Part shown: piece by piece, positions 1 through 8,672 of the stretch | Position numbering within the stretch: position 1 is the first letter of the stretch | How the letters are laid out: every line of letters begins with the position of its first letter | Source of the DNA: Leadbetterella byssophila_A | GTDB lineage: Bacteria > Bacteroidota > Bacteroidia > Cytophagales > Spirosomataceae | Reading direction: 5' to 3' | DNA: 64,000 bases | NCBI GenBank assembly: GCA_040394735.1 | Contig: JBEBRR010000005.1 | Span: 28,275-92,274 of the forward strand | Position numbers and translations under genes: made by a program | The notes under the pieces: model-generated | Database searches by the model: none | The model's input: the letters and a program-made list of their open reading frames with translations, nothing else | Told to the model about the DNA's origin: nothing

Positions 1-1
1 G

Positions 2-745
2 GAACTTTCCGGAACGCTGTATCTTCCTGCCGGTTATGATAAAAAAGAGAAGCTTCCCCTCCTGATATGGGCTTATCCGCAGGAATTTGTAGATAAGAAC
101 AGCGCGGGGCAAACTTCGCTTAACCCTAACCAGTTCACCTTCCCGGCTTACGGTTCTTTCGTATTCTGGGCTACCAAGGGGTATGCCGTGCTGAACGATG
201 CCGCTTTCCCGATTGTGGGTGAAAATGGCGCAGAGCCCAATGACACCTTCGTGGAACAGCTGGTGGCCAATGCAGAAGCTGCCATCAAAGCCGTGGATGA
301 CCTGGGGTATATAGATCCTAAGCGCGTAGCTGTGGGCGGCCATTCCTATGGGGCATTTATGACCGCCAACCTCTTAACACATTCCAACCTTTTCGCAGCG
401 GGTATTGCCAGAAGCGGGGCCTATAACCGTACACTTACTCCTTTCGGGTTCCAGAGAGAGCAACGGAATTACTGGGATGCGTCGGGCGTGTATAACACCA
501 TGTCACCGTTTATGAATGCGCATAAAATGAAAACTCCTATCCTCCTGGTGCACGGAGAAGCGGATAATAACCCCGGTACCTTTACCCTGCAGACGGAACG
601 ATATTTCCAGGCGCTGAAAGGTCTGGGTGCGCCGGCACGCATGGTGATCCTTCCGAAAGAAAGCCATGGCTACGCGGCCAAGGAGAATATTCTTCACCTC
701 TTGTGGGAGCAGGATCAGTTTTTGGAGAAACATTTGAAAAAATAA
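2..745 (+). CDS. S9 prolyl oligopeptidase, glutamyl endopeptidase-like (3' end)
   Basis: Only the last 247 codons lie in the window; the frame is open from base 2, so the start and the N-terminal beta-propeller are upstream of the window. The visible part is the alpha/beta-hydrolase catalytic domain of peptidase family S9. The catalytic triad can be read: Ser in GHSYG (codon 354-356), Asp in HGEAD (563-565) and His in ESHGY (665-667). The stretch around GGHSYGAFMTANLL and the following IARSGAYNRTLTPFGFQ resembles plant chloroplast glutamyl endopeptidase and its bacterial relatives (S9D) more than dipeptidyl peptidase IV. A role in extracytoplasmic peptide breakdown is inferred. The next gene begins 23 bases downstream. 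Confidence 0.85.
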   Translation, partial: ELSGTLYLPAGYDKKEKLPLLIWAYPQEFVDKNSAGQTSLNPNQFTFPAYGSFVFWATKGYAVLNDAAFPIVGENGAEPNDTFVEQLVANAEAAIKAVDDLGYIDPKRVAVGGHSYGAFMTANLLTHSNLFAAGIARSGAYNRTLTPFGFQREQRNYWDASGVYNTMSPFMNAHKMKTPILLVHGEADNNPGTFTLQTERYFQALKGLGAPARMVILPKESHGYAAKENILHLLWEQDQFLEKHLKK

Positions 746-768
746 GCCAAACTTTTTTAGTTTTGGGC

Positions 769-1089
769 ATGAAACAGAAAAAAATGCAAGAAGAGAACCA
801 AATCAATATCGAGCTTACAGAAGATGTTGCCGAGGGGGTCTATGCTAATCTGGCCATGATCGCCCATTCCAACAGTGAGTTTGTGGTAGATTTTATCCGC
901 CTGATGCCGGGAATACCCAAGGCTAAGGTTAAGTCGAGGATTATTCTCACGCCGGAACATGCCCAGCGCTTATTACATGCCCTGGAAGAAAACATCCGGA
1001 AATACGAGGATACTTTCGGAGAGATTCGCCAGTCGGATGAGCCCGTCCCGTTCCCCATGAATTTCGGGGGACCTATCGGAGAAGCCTGA
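769..1089 (+). CDS. DUF3467 family protein
   Basis: Small acidic cytoplasmic protein of 106 residues. The core reading INIELTEDVAEGVYANLA, SEFVVDF and the run VKSRIILTPEHAQRLL are characteristic of DUF3467, a short conserved family of unknown function common in Bacteroidota. There is no signal peptide or membrane segment. ATG at 769 is used here; an in-frame ATG at 784 (MQEENQINIEL) matches the usual family start and is equally possible. The reading frame also extends upstream into the S9 peptidase gene, but that part is unlike the family. It may be co-transcribed with the peptidase, 23 bases upstream. Confidence 0.8.
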   Translation: MKQKKMQEENQINIELTEDVAEGVYANLAMIAHSNSEFVVDFIRLMPGIPKAKVKSRIILTPEHAQRLLHALEENIRKYEDTFGEIRQSDEPVPFPMNFGGPIGEA

Positions 1090-1115
1090 CCACCTTAATA
1101 TTAAGATAGATTGTC

Positions 1116-1123
1116 TATTTTTG
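1116..1123 (+). promoter_or_regulatory. possible -7 box before yjbQ
   Basis: TATTTTTG fits the Bacteroidota -7 consensus TAnnTTTG and lies 37 bases before the yjbQ ATG. It overlaps a small dyad (ATAGA TTG TCTAT). No good -33 TTTG was found, so this is tentative. Confidence 0.3.
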
Positions 1124-1160
1124 TACTTCACAAAAACAGGCAATCTGTCTTTTTTAGTTT

Positions 1161-1592
1161 ATGACCCGGTTTTTTCAAAAGGAAATAAAGCTGAAAGCGC
1201 GTAAAAGAGGCTTTCACCTGATCACCGACCAGGTGCTTAACGCCCTGCCGGAAATAGCAGAGATCCATACTGGTATTCTGCACGTATTCATTAAACATAC
1301 CTCTGCCAGCATTACCATCAACGAGAATTTTGACCCGACGGTAAGAGCTGATTTCGAACAGCATTTTAATGCTTCCGTACCGGAAAATGCCCCTTACTAC
1401 CAGCATAATTATGAAGGAGCAGACGATATGCCCGGGCATTTAAAATCATCTATATTGGGAAACAGCCTCCAGATCCCGATCAGCGGCGGCAAGCTTAACC
1501 TGGGCAAATGGCAGGGAATCTATCTCGGGGAACACCGCAATTATGACACCGGCAGAAAGCTGGTGATTACCGCCTGGGGCGAAACTATTTAA
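1161..1592 (+). CDS. yjbQ: YjbQ family protein (UPF0047, secondary thiamine-phosphate synthase)
   Basis: The 143-residue protein matches the whole YjbQ/UPF0047 fold. Family motifs are present in order: KHTSAS (residues 45-50), DDMPGHLKSS (88-97) and GEHR (123-126), giving the conserved histidines and arginine of the putative active site. E. coli YjbQ has weak thiamine-phosphate synthase activity, hence the common database name; the physiological reaction remains unsettled. It is a single gene with no thiamine genes nearby. Its stop codon overlaps the end of the convergent sulfatase-maturation-type gene by 8 bases, so no terminator lies between the two. Confidence 0.9.
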   Translation: MTRFFQKEIKLKARKRGFHLITDQVLNALPEIAEIHTGILHVFIKHTSASITINENFDPTVRADFEQHFNASVPENAPYYQHNYEGADDMPGHLKSSILGNSLQIPISGGKLNLGKWQGIYLGEHRNYDTGRKLVITAWGETI

Positions 1593-2346
1593 CGCATCGG
1601 AAACCCACGTGCATCAGGCTGGTTTCAGGGCTGGAAGAAGCTATACCGCCTACTTTAAAGCCGTGACAAACCATGGGGTCACATAAGAAAGAGCCTCCGC
1701 GCTGGTTTTTTTCACCAGGCCTGCCCTGGGAATCATCACTGCACCATTGCCATACGTTTCCGCCCATGTCGGTCAGGCCCACTGCATTTTTTCCGAAATA
1801 ACCTACCGGTGAAGTGGTCAGGAAGCCATCGTCTGCCGTATTAACAGAGGGAAAAGTTCCCTGCCAGAAGTTTGCTTTATACACACCATTTTCCTGGAAG
1901 TCGTCTCCCCAGGTATAGGTCTGACCATAGTTTTCACGGCCGTTTTTTTCGGCCAGTAAAAACTCTTCGCTGCTGGGCAGCCGTTTACCCGCCCATTTAC
2001 AGTATGCCTGTGCGTCGTTCCACGAAACCTGGGTCACCGGATGATCATCCGGCGCTTTCCCGCCCTCAGACCCGGACGGGTATTCCCAGTACGCCCCTTT
2101 CAGGAGGTGCCACTCCCCGGTGGTAAAGTCAAATACCCCCGCATCACCGAATTTTTCCGCTTCAGTGACATAGGAAGTGGCACGTACAAACTCCCGGAAT
2201 TCCGTCACCGTAACGGGCGAAACATCCATCTGAAAATCTTTACTCACCCATACCATCCCTTCCTCCTTTTCGGGCCTGCATGCCCAGGTTATCAGCAGCA
2301 GGAGAAACGGTAAACCGGTATTTTTTTTTAAATGCAGCAGATTCAC
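1585..2346 (-). CDS. formylglycine-generating enzyme (SUMF1/FGE family), exported
   Basis: 253 residues with an N-terminal hydrophobic export signal ending near a cysteine (LLLLITWAC; a poor lipobox) followed by one SUMF1/FGE-sulfatase domain. Family landmarks are visible: PVTQVSWNDAQAYCKWAGKRLP, the GLTDMGGNVWQW region and a C-terminal RGGSFLCDPMVC. The last segment carries both catalytic cysteines, C222 and C227, with the same four-residue spacing as human FGE. This is therefore probably an active enzyme converting a sulfatase cysteine to formylglycine, unlike the many SUMF1 relatives that lack these cysteines. It is the last gene of a three-gene minus-strand unit with DUF1080 (6-base gap) and alpha-fucosidase. 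A suitable Cys-type sulfatase client is encoded at 48.6-50.0 kb. Confidence 0.85.
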   Translation of the reverse strand: MNLLHLKKNTGLPFLLLLITWACRPEKEEGMVWVSKDFQMDVSPVTVTEFREFVRATSYVTEAEKFGDAGVFDFTTGEWHLLKGAYWEYPSGSEGGKAPDDHPVTQVSWNDAQAYCKWAGKRLPSSEEFLLAEKNGRENYGQTYTWGDDFQENGVYKANFWQGTFPSVNTADDGFLTTSPVGYFGKNAVGLTDMGGNVWQWCSDDSQGRPGEKNQRGGSFLCDPMVCHGFKVGGIASSSPETSLMHVGFRCVK

Positions 2347-2352
2347 TGAGAT

Positions 2353-3024
2353 CTATAGCTCCTTTATCCGTATATTCTTAAACCAAACTGTATTTCCATG
2401 GCCCTGGAGTGAGATCTTTCCCTTATCATGCGGAGTGGCATAAGGCCAGCTTTTAAATTTGCTTTTGGCAATATCTCCTTTCCAGGTCTCACCGGCATAT
2501 TCATAATCGGCCACTTTCCTTCCGTTCAGCCAATGCTCCACCCTGTTATTTTTTATTTTGATCTTTCCTTTATTCCATTCGCCGGCCGGCTTAACTGCCG
2601 TCAGGTCTGAAGGTGCATACACGTCATAATTCCCGCCGGTCTTGTGCACATCCTTGGGGGTTCCCGGATAGTTCACGTCATCAATGATCTGGTATTCGGG
2701 CCCATAGATATAGGGCTGCTCTTTCTCTCCTTTTTTATCCAGCACCTTGTAGATAATTCCGCTGTTACCTTTAGGCGAGATCTTAAATTCAAATTCCAGC
2801 TCAAAATCACCGTATTCTTTTTTGGTAACCAGGTCGCCTCCTTTACCGTCAGTCGTGAGCTCACCGTTTACGATATCCCAGCCGGTGGTAGAAGAGCCGT
2901 CATTGACCTTCCAGGAATACCATTGATCAAGGTTTTTTCCGTCAAAGAGCTTAACCCATTTGTTTTTTTGCGAAAATCCTGCGTTGCCGACTATCATAGC
3001 CATCAGAAAGATTACAATTCTCAT
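2353..3024 (-). CDS. 3-keto-disaccharide hydrolase-like protein (DUF1080)
   Basis: 223 residues with a signal peptide (MRIVIFLMAMIVGNAGFSQ) followed by one concanavalin-like jelly-roll domain of family PF06439. Typical landmarks are KLFDGKNLDQWYSW near the N-terminus, the FELEFEFKISPKGNSGIIYK strand pair in the middle, and the C-terminal KGKISLQGHGNTVWFKNIRI. Members are periplasmic or surface hydrolases acting on 3-keto-glycosides or binding glycans; substrate cannot be read from sequence. It sits 14 bases after the fucosidase gene and 6 bases before the FGE gene, consistent with one glycan-degradation transcript. Confidence 0.85.
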   Translation of the reverse strand: MRIVIFLMAMIVGNAGFSQKNKWVKLFDGKNLDQWYSWKVNDGSSTTGWDIVNGELTTDGKGGDLVTKKEYGDFELEFEFKISPKGNSGIIYKVLDKKGEKEQPYIYGPEYQIIDDVNYPGTPKDVHKTGGNYDVYAPSDLTAVKPAGEWNKGKIKIKNNRVEHWLNGRKVADYEYAGETWKGDIAKSKFKSWPYATPHDKGKISLQGHGNTVWFKNIRIKEL

Positions 3025-3038
3025 AGTTTTTCAGTTTT

Positions 3039-4460
3039 TTATTCTTCAAATTTAAATGTAATAGCAGGTTCCTGCGCCAGTTTGGCCAAAGATTTTTTAG
3101 GCAGGGTAACCGTAATCAGATTCCCTTCTGTCTGCCACCTGACGGGGATATTGTCTTCCAGGATGTACATTTTACTTCCTTTCCGGGGAGCATTTCTCTC
3201 CCATGTCACCGTTTCGGTTAAGGGTGATTTATTAAGGCGGAGAGCATACCGGCGGTTATCTTTTGCCCTTGTAAAGTAAAAATCTCCTGATTTGAACGTA
3301 TCCACCGTTCTGGTGGCATAAATCGCTTCTCCGTTTTTTTCGAGCCATTTCCCGATTTCCCGGAGCCTTTCCACCTGCACGGGTAAAAACTCTCCTTCGG
3401 CGGTAGGGCCTACCCCCAAGAGAAGGTTTCCGCCTTTCGCTACAATTTCCACCAGGGTGTGAATGGCCCATTCCGAAGATTTGAACCGGTCATCCGGAAC
3501 ATAGCTCCAGGCCCCTCCCAGGGTAATACAGCTTTCCCAGGGGTCATCTGATTTCCCGGCCGGTATTCCCTGCTCCGGTGTACGGTAGTTTTCAAATTCT
3601 CCGTGTACTGTACGATCCACGATCAGGATACCTTCCTGGTTTTTACGGGCTATTTCAGCCACCCGGGGCATGTTGATCTCCTGGTCAAAATCGGGAATGG
3701 GCGCTCCCCAGCTCAGCACCTCCGCATTAATCGTATTACGGGGCCTTACCCAGCCGCCGTCCAGCCACAGAATATCCACTTTCCCATATTCCGAGGTGAG
3801 TTCATTGATCTGGTTATGGGTAAATTCCCTGAATTTATTCCACCGCCAGGGGTGCTTCCTGATATCATAGTTTACATTCCGGTCAGGAGTAGCATATTTA
3901 TCCCACCAGAAATACTGCGAATGCCAGTCGGGCTTGGAAAAATATGCCCCTATCAGCATCCCTTCCTTCCGGAATGCATCAAAAACATAACGGGTCACAT
4001 TGGCACGCGGATCACCCTTGAAAGGTCCTGCGGTAATCTTGTAATCGCTGTACCGGGTGTCAAACATATTGAAGCCGTCGTGGTGTTTCGTGGTAAAAAC
4101 GAGGTAGCGCATACCTGCCTCCTTTGCCGCGGCGGCCCATTGTTCCGGGTTGAATTTTACGGGATTAAATTCTTTACTGTAATTCCAGTATCTTCTTTTA
4201 TAGTCATCGTACCGCACGGTGCTGTCGCGGTCAATCCAGTCTTCATTGCATATGCTCCAGCTTTCCACTATACCGGGCACAGCGTAAATACCCCAGTGAA
4301 TGATCATCCCGAACTTCTGGTCACGCCAGTTTTCGAGGCTGGCGGCTACCTTCGCATCGGAAGGGTACCGGTAATCACCGGATGTGGGATGCAGGGTATT
4401 CTGAGCCCGCACCATTACGGATATAAGAACGAAAAAAAAGAAAATGCCCGGTAGCTTCAT
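3039..4460 (-). CDS. alpha-L-fucosidase, glycoside hydrolase family 29
   Basis: 473 residues with a signal peptide ending near VRAQ (residue 20), so periplasmic or surface exposed. The GH29 (beta/alpha)8 catalytic domain follows: FGMIIHWGIYAVPG (50-63), KHHDGFNMF (125-133) and VDILWLDGGW (228-237). Asp234 is at the position of the family's catalytic nucleophile. A C-terminal beta-sandwich of about 100 residues completes the usual two-domain length. It removes terminal alpha-linked fucose from oligosaccharides or glycoproteins; linkage preference is not readable. It is the first gene of the minus-strand unit fucosidase, DUF1080, FGE, whose promoter should lie in 4461-4600; no convincing -7 box was seen there. 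Confidence 0.92.
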   Translation of the reverse strand: MKLPGIFFFFVLISVMVRAQNTLHPTSGDYRYPSDAKVAASLENWRDQKFGMIIHWGIYAVPGIVESWSICNEDWIDRDSTVRYDDYKRRYWNYSKEFNPVKFNPEQWAAAAKEAGMRYLVFTTKHHDGFNMFDTRYSDYKITAGPFKGDPRANVTRYVFDAFRKEGMLIGAYFSKPDWHSQYFWWDKYATPDRNVNYDIRKHPWRWNKFREFTHNQINELTSEYGKVDILWLDGGWVRPRNTINAEVLSWGAPIPDFDQEINMPRVAEIARKNQEGILIVDRTVHGEFENYRTPEQGIPAGKSDDPWESCITLGGAWSYVPDDRFKSSEWAIHTLVEIVAKGGNLLLGVGPTAEGEFLPVQVERLREIGKWLEKNGEAIYATRTVDTFKSGDFYFTRAKDNRRYALRLNKSPLTETVTWERNAPRKGSKMYILEDNIPVRWQTEGNLITVTLPKKSLAKLAQEPAITFKFEE

Positions 4461-4645
4461 AGATGTATCAAAGTTCCGAAAGTATAATATTAACTATAAT
4501 TTTTTAAGATTCAACAGGACATAAAAGACTTTCCGGTTCGCCCCTGATCTTTTTTTTGAGTTTTGTGCCGATACGCATTAAATAATATTATCTATATTGC
4601 GTTGATTTGTAAGTGCTATCATTATTATTCCAAAGCCTTTTACAA

Positions 4646-5269
4646 GTGAGAGTTCTCATCCTTTTTTTTATTTTTTTTCCATCATTCGTTTTCTCGCAAT
4701 GGAATTATAAAAGCAGGTACACCCAGGGATATTACGCTGAGTTCGGTGGCCTGAGCCGGGGTGCTTCTTTTAACTATAGCCGGGTTTTTAATGAACAGCC
4801 GAAGTCATTTCTTGCAGGTTCTGCGGGTATTGCCTATATCTGGGGATATTCCCGTACGGATACACTCACAAGAAAAGCCGAACCCAATCCTTTCGGTTTC
4901 AAAAATAGCGGTCTGGGTATCCCGCTGTCTTTAACGTATAATTACAGCCTGGGAAACATCAGTGAAAGACTCAAAAGCAGGATGACCCGAAAATGCATAA
5001 CCCGGCCCTCTCGGTATTATTTTGACTGGTTTTTAGAAGCCGGCGGCGGACTGGTTCCTTCTTTTTTCAATAAAGGCTCCAATGAAAAAAACCGGATAAC
5101 GTATTTTGGTACGCTGGGTTTACGGGCACAGTTAAAAATCAGCAGGCCTTACCGTGATAATGACCTGGTGATGTTTGTCAGGGGGGGGGTATCTCCTTTT
5201 TACGAGAAAAAAACATTTCACTTTTCACAGCTGGGATCTGTTTACGGCTCACTGGGTTTCGGTATATAA
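4646..5269 (+). CDS. hypothetical beta-barrel-like outer-membrane protein
   Basis: No family recognised. Starting at GTG 4646 gives a 207-residue protein with a clean signal peptide (MRVLILFFIFFPSFVFSQ); an in-frame GTG at 4613 adds 11 residues and cannot be excluded. The mature part is rich in alternating aromatic and glycine residues (GYYAEFGGLSRGASFNYSR, FLEAGGGLVP, MFVRGGVSPFY) and ends in SLGFGI, a pattern typical of small outer-membrane beta-barrels. An outer-membrane location is an inference. It converges on nadA with 37 bases between stop codons. No partner gene is adjacent in the same direction. Confidence 0.6.
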   Translation: MRVLILFFIFFPSFVFSQWNYKSRYTQGYYAEFGGLSRGASFNYSRVFNEQPKSFLAGSAGIAYIWGYSRTDTLTRKAEPNPFGFKNSGLGIPLSLTYNYSLGNISERLKSRMTRKCITRPSRYYFDWFLEAGGGLVPSFFNKGSNEKNRITYFGTLGLRAQLKISRPYRDNDLVMFVRGGVSPFYEKKTFHFSQLGSVYGSLGFGI

Positions 5270-5306
5270 TCATTTTGCTACATGGGTTACATGCGCAATT
5301 GCCCTT

Positions 5307-6260
5307 TTATAACCCGTACTGTGCCGAAATTTCCAGCATACGGTCAATCGACCTCCTTGCTGCAGCAATGGTTTCTTCGGGAAGAAGAATTTCGGGTTCT
5401 TCATTCTTTATACAGAGGTACAGCTTTTCCATGGTGTTTAACTTCATGTGCGGACAATCGGCACAGGAAGCGCAGTGCGTTCCGTTCCGCTCGGTGGCGG
5501 CCACATGGAATATCTTATCCGGTGATGCTTTCCTCATCTGGTGCAGGATACCCGTTTCCGTGGCCACTATAAATTCTTTTTCCGGGCTGTTAATGGTGTA
5601 TTTCAGTAAACCTGTGGTAGACCCGATATAATCAGCATGCTCGAGAACTGCGTTAACGCTCTCAGGATGGGCGATCAGCTTGGCATTGGGGTGTTGGTCT
5701 ATCATATCCTGAATGAGGTGGGCAGAGAAGGTCTCATGAACCATACACGCACCGTCCCAAAGAATCATATTCCTGCCGGTGACTTTATTCAGATAAGCGC
5801 CCAGGTTCTTGTCCGGGGCAAAAATAATCTGCCGGTCTTTCGGAACACTTTCCACAATTTTAACCGCATTGGTACTTGTACAAACAATGTCCGTGAGGGT
5901 CTTCAGCTCCGCTGAACAGTTAACGTACGAAATCACCAGCGCATCAGGATATTGTTCTTTAAAGGCCCTGAATTTATCGGCCGGTGCCGATTCTTCCAGT
6001 GAACATCCCGCGTGGATATCCGGCAGAACCACCTTTTTGCGGGGGGAAAGTATTTTGGCTGTTTCGGCCATAAAACGTACACCGGCAAACACAATCATAT
6101 CGGCTTCGGTCTTGGCAGCTTCCTGCGATAAGCCCAGGCTGTCACCGATATAGTCGGCTACATCCTGTATATCCGCCGTCTGGTAATAATGCGCCAGAAT
6201 TACCGCATTTTTTTCCTTTTTAAGCCGCTGTATTTCTTCTACCAGTTCACTTTCTGTCAT
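5307..6260 (-). CDS. nadA: quinolinate synthase NadA
   Basis: 317 residues, full length for the compact NadA type. It condenses iminoaspartate with dihydroxyacetone phosphate to quinolinate, the first committed step of de novo NAD synthesis, using a 4Fe-4S cluster. Three cysteines at cluster-ligand positions are visible: C86 in DIHAGCSLEE, C172 in WDGACMVHE and C269 in CADCPHMKLN. The N-terminal VILAHYYQTADIQDVADYIG motif and GSTTGLL substrate loop are intact. No nadB or nadC lies nearby, so the pathway genes are scattered in this genome. The protein is cytoplasmic. Confidence 0.96.
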   Translation of the reverse strand: MTESELVEEIQRLKKEKNAVILAHYYQTADIQDVADYIGDSLGLSQEAAKTEADMIVFAGVRFMAETAKILSPRKKVVLPDIHAGCSLEESAPADKFRAFKEQYPDALVISYVNCSAELKTLTDIVCTSTNAVKIVESVPKDRQIIFAPDKNLGAYLNKVTGRNMILWDGACMVHETFSAHLIQDMIDQHPNAKLIAHPESVNAVLEHADYIGSTTGLLKYTINSPEKEFIVATETGILHQMRKASPDKIFHVAATERNGTHCASCADCPHMKLNTMEKLYLCIKNEEPEILLPEETIAAARRSIDRMLEISAQYGL

Positions 6261-6516
6261 AACTCACTTTCTTTTAAAAAAATCTGCCCTGTAACTTATC
6301 GGATGCCTTTTCAGGCCGGCGGTTTGTACTTGTTAAAGTAACGGCAATTTTACCGCTTATGTTCCCGATCATTTTTACTTTATATTCTGACGTTTTTACA
6401 ACGTATAGTCACATAAAAACTCCGATTTAGCCCGGGCTGTCCGTCCAGCTGATCCTGTTTCATTAAAATCCACTGCTTAAAACCCTCCACCCGGAACTCC
6501 GAACCACTTCTAAACT

Positions 6517-8322
6517 TCAGTTAACATAATCTCCCCGTAATTCCCTGAAACGTACCCTGGCCTGAGCGTTAAATATACTTCCGGGAAAATCCGTAAGAAT
6601 CTTCCGGTAAAGCTCCATGGCTTTGGTTTTGTCTTTCAGATTCTCTTCTGTTACCCGCGCCAGAAGAAACAGCGCATCATCAGCCAGTATATCCCCGTGA
6701 TATTTTTCCACAATATTGTTCAGATCTGCCACAGCATCGTCTATCCGGTTCACTTTGAGCAGGGTATTTGCCCTCAGCCAGAGAATTTCATCGGCCAGGG
6801 AATGTGCGCTGTAATTTTTATACAGGGTATCCAGCAAGAGAATGCTTTCCTCGTATTTATTCTGAAAGATCAGCAGATCTACCTTTGAAAAATGGGCAAG
6901 CGCCGTTTCAGAAGTATCCAGTCCGGTATTGTCCTCAATCAGCAGACTGAGCTGCATGGCATCGTTGGATATCTCCTTGGAAGTAGCTTTTTTCAGGATA
7001 TCCAGGATGTCTTTGGAAAGCGCAAACTGACCGGTATAGTATTGAAGCCTCGCATTTTTTAGGCGAGCGATCTCTCCCAGGTTATCCTCCTTCTGCGATT
7101 TCTCCACCTGCATATACAGGAGTGTGGATTCCCACGGTTCATCTCTGAGAATATAAATATCTCCCATATCCAGCTTACACTGATCCCTGAACCGGGGATT
7201 ATTATTTACTGACCGGATAGCAGTTTCCAGGGTAGTGATGGCCGCGCTGTAATCATGGAGATAAAAAGCCTGTAACAAGGCCATATTCCGCATGGCGTCT
7301 GCAGTTTTGATATTGTTCCCCAAGTCAGATATCAGGCGCTCATACTGGCCTATAAGATCTATGATAGACTCATTTTCAATAGGGTAGGTATTTTTCACCA
7401 TCTCCTCTTTACTCTTGATCATCCAGGTACGGGCATAGGGATACAGATCACTGTCCGGATATTCATCCATAATGTACTGGTACATCCTAGATGAGTTTTT
7501 ATAGTCTTTGGACATGTAGCTCTGGTAAGCCAGCTCAAACACCTTATTCCCGTTCTGGTTCAGTCTTTTGTCCAGTGAGCGTGCCTGAATAAAAGCCCTT
7601 GAGAAGTCGCCTTTCTGAGCAAACCACCAGATCAGTATTTCAGAATAAAAGGTTTCGTTAGGCTCATTCTGTATTTTCGAAAAGAGCAGAGACTCAATGA
7701 ATTTTATCTCTTCTTCGGTTACAAAGGCATCCTGTATGGTAGACTTCACATAATCCGGATTTCCGTTTCTCCGGCCGTATCCCAGCACCTCTTCAATCAT
7801 TTTATCCTTCATATTCAGAAGGTTATAAGTTCTTGCCAGCCAGGTATCCAACTTATACGGATTTTTGGTCACTTCCCGGTCTTTAAGGATCAGCTTTACC
7901 AGATGTTCCAGCTTCTGGTTCCGGTAAAAGAAATTCATCAGTTCCAGCACCTTCATTTCTGATCCTGCCACCTCATCGATAAGCTTATCAAATTCACGTG
8001 AAGCCATCTCTTTTCGCCCGCTGTTCTCATATACTTCAGCCAGGTCTGCACGATAGGAAACCGTATTTCCGTATCGGGTGATCTGTGATTTGATAAACTT
8101 TTCTGCCGTACTATAATCTCTCAGCTTAAAGAGTACCATTACGTATTCATTATGAATAAGCGCTGCGCTCTTTTTATCTTCACTGAGCTTCTTATATATT
8201 TCAGCTGCCTTATCATACTCTCCCTGCCGGTAATAGGTATAAGCCAGTTCCAGTTCCTGACCATCGCAGAAATGGAAACCCAGCAGTAGAATAAAGATCA
8301 GTTTTTTGATATGCCCGGGCAT
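6517..8322 (-). CDS. exported tetratricopeptide-repeat protein
   Basis: 601 residues with a signal peptide (KKLIFILLLGFHFCDGQ) and then an almost entirely helical protein of TPR-like repeats. The first is clear (LAYTYYRQGEYDKAAEIYKKL); others include AVADLNNIVEKYHGDILADDALFLLARV and MELYRKILTDFPGSIFNAQARVRF at the C-terminus. The C-terminal repeats resemble the YbgF/BamD-like class found in Bacteroidota envelope proteins. It is probably periplasmic and acts as a protein-interaction scaffold, with partner unknown. Its start codon borders the AT-rich candidate origin, and it reads away from it. Confidence 0.75.
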   Translation of the reverse strand: MPGHIKKLIFILLLGFHFCDGQELELAYTYYRQGEYDKAAEIYKKLSEDKKSAALIHNEYVMVLFKLRDYSTAEKFIKSQITRYGNTVSYRADLAEVYENSGRKEMASREFDKLIDEVAGSEMKVLELMNFFYRNQKLEHLVKLILKDREVTKNPYKLDTWLARTYNLLNMKDKMIEEVLGYGRRNGNPDYVKSTIQDAFVTEEEIKFIESLLFSKIQNEPNETFYSEILIWWFAQKGDFSRAFIQARSLDKRLNQNGNKVFELAYQSYMSKDYKNSSRMYQYIMDEYPDSDLYPYARTWMIKSKEEMVKNTYPIENESIIDLIGQYERLISDLGNNIKTADAMRNMALLQAFYLHDYSAAITTLETAIRSVNNNPRFRDQCKLDMGDIYILRDEPWESTLLYMQVEKSQKEDNLGEIARLKNARLQYYTGQFALSKDILDILKKATSKEISNDAMQLSLLIEDNTGLDTSETALAHFSKVDLLIFQNKYEESILLLDTLYKNYSAHSLADEILWLRANTLLKVNRIDDAVADLNNIVEKYHGDILADDALFLLARVTEENLKDKTKAMELYRKILTDFPGSIFNAQARVRFRELRGDYVN

Positions 8323-8672
8323 AACTAATATAAATAATTTAATCTTTAATTTTTAATCTATTGTTTTATATTATCTGTGTTGATTTGTGGAAAGTTTCAT
8401 ACCATGTTATTAAAGTTATTCTCTTGTGTATAAGTTTTAACGATATTAACATTTAATTGTTTGAAATTCAATCTTTGCTTCCTTTTTGTGGATTAATTTT
8501 ATTCGTGTTTTAACAGAAGTTTGGGTTATGAATAATTCACGGACTTATTGTTCATTTTACCCGATTTATCAGGCGGGGTGCTGCTTCAGGTCTTGGATTC
8601 CTGTAACAGTTGTGGATTTATACCCTGTATTCTCCTGCTTTTACACACAGAGGCCACAGGTTTGTCCACACT
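8323..8672. other. candidate chromosomal replication origin (oriC)
   Basis: This 350-base gap has no credible gene. Its left half (about 8330-8530) is strongly AT-rich. DnaA-box-like 9-mers cluster in it. TGTGTATAA at 8425-8433 is a perfect match to TGTGNATAA, and TGTGGATTA at 8487-8495 has one mismatch. TTACACACA at 8641-8649 and TTGTCCACA at 8662-8670 have one mismatch each in the other orientation, and TGTGGATTT (8611-8619) and TGTGGAAAG (8386-8394) have two. Two parS sites lie 3.6 kb to the right just before mnmG, a gene often found near bacterial origins. The origin call is inference from these features together. Confidence 0.55.

Noticed and set aside
3603..4454. 283-codon open frame antisense to the fucosidase
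   Set aside because: Shadow of the GH29 gene; no recognisable domain.
5284..5315. GGGTTA/TAACCC repeat near the nadA 3' end
   Set aside because: Six-base stem with a long loop and no T-run; too weak to call a terminator.
7990..8005. parS-like sequence TTCACGTGAA inside the TPR gene
   Set aside because: Only the central 10 bases match; about five mismatches to the full parS and it is inside a coding region.
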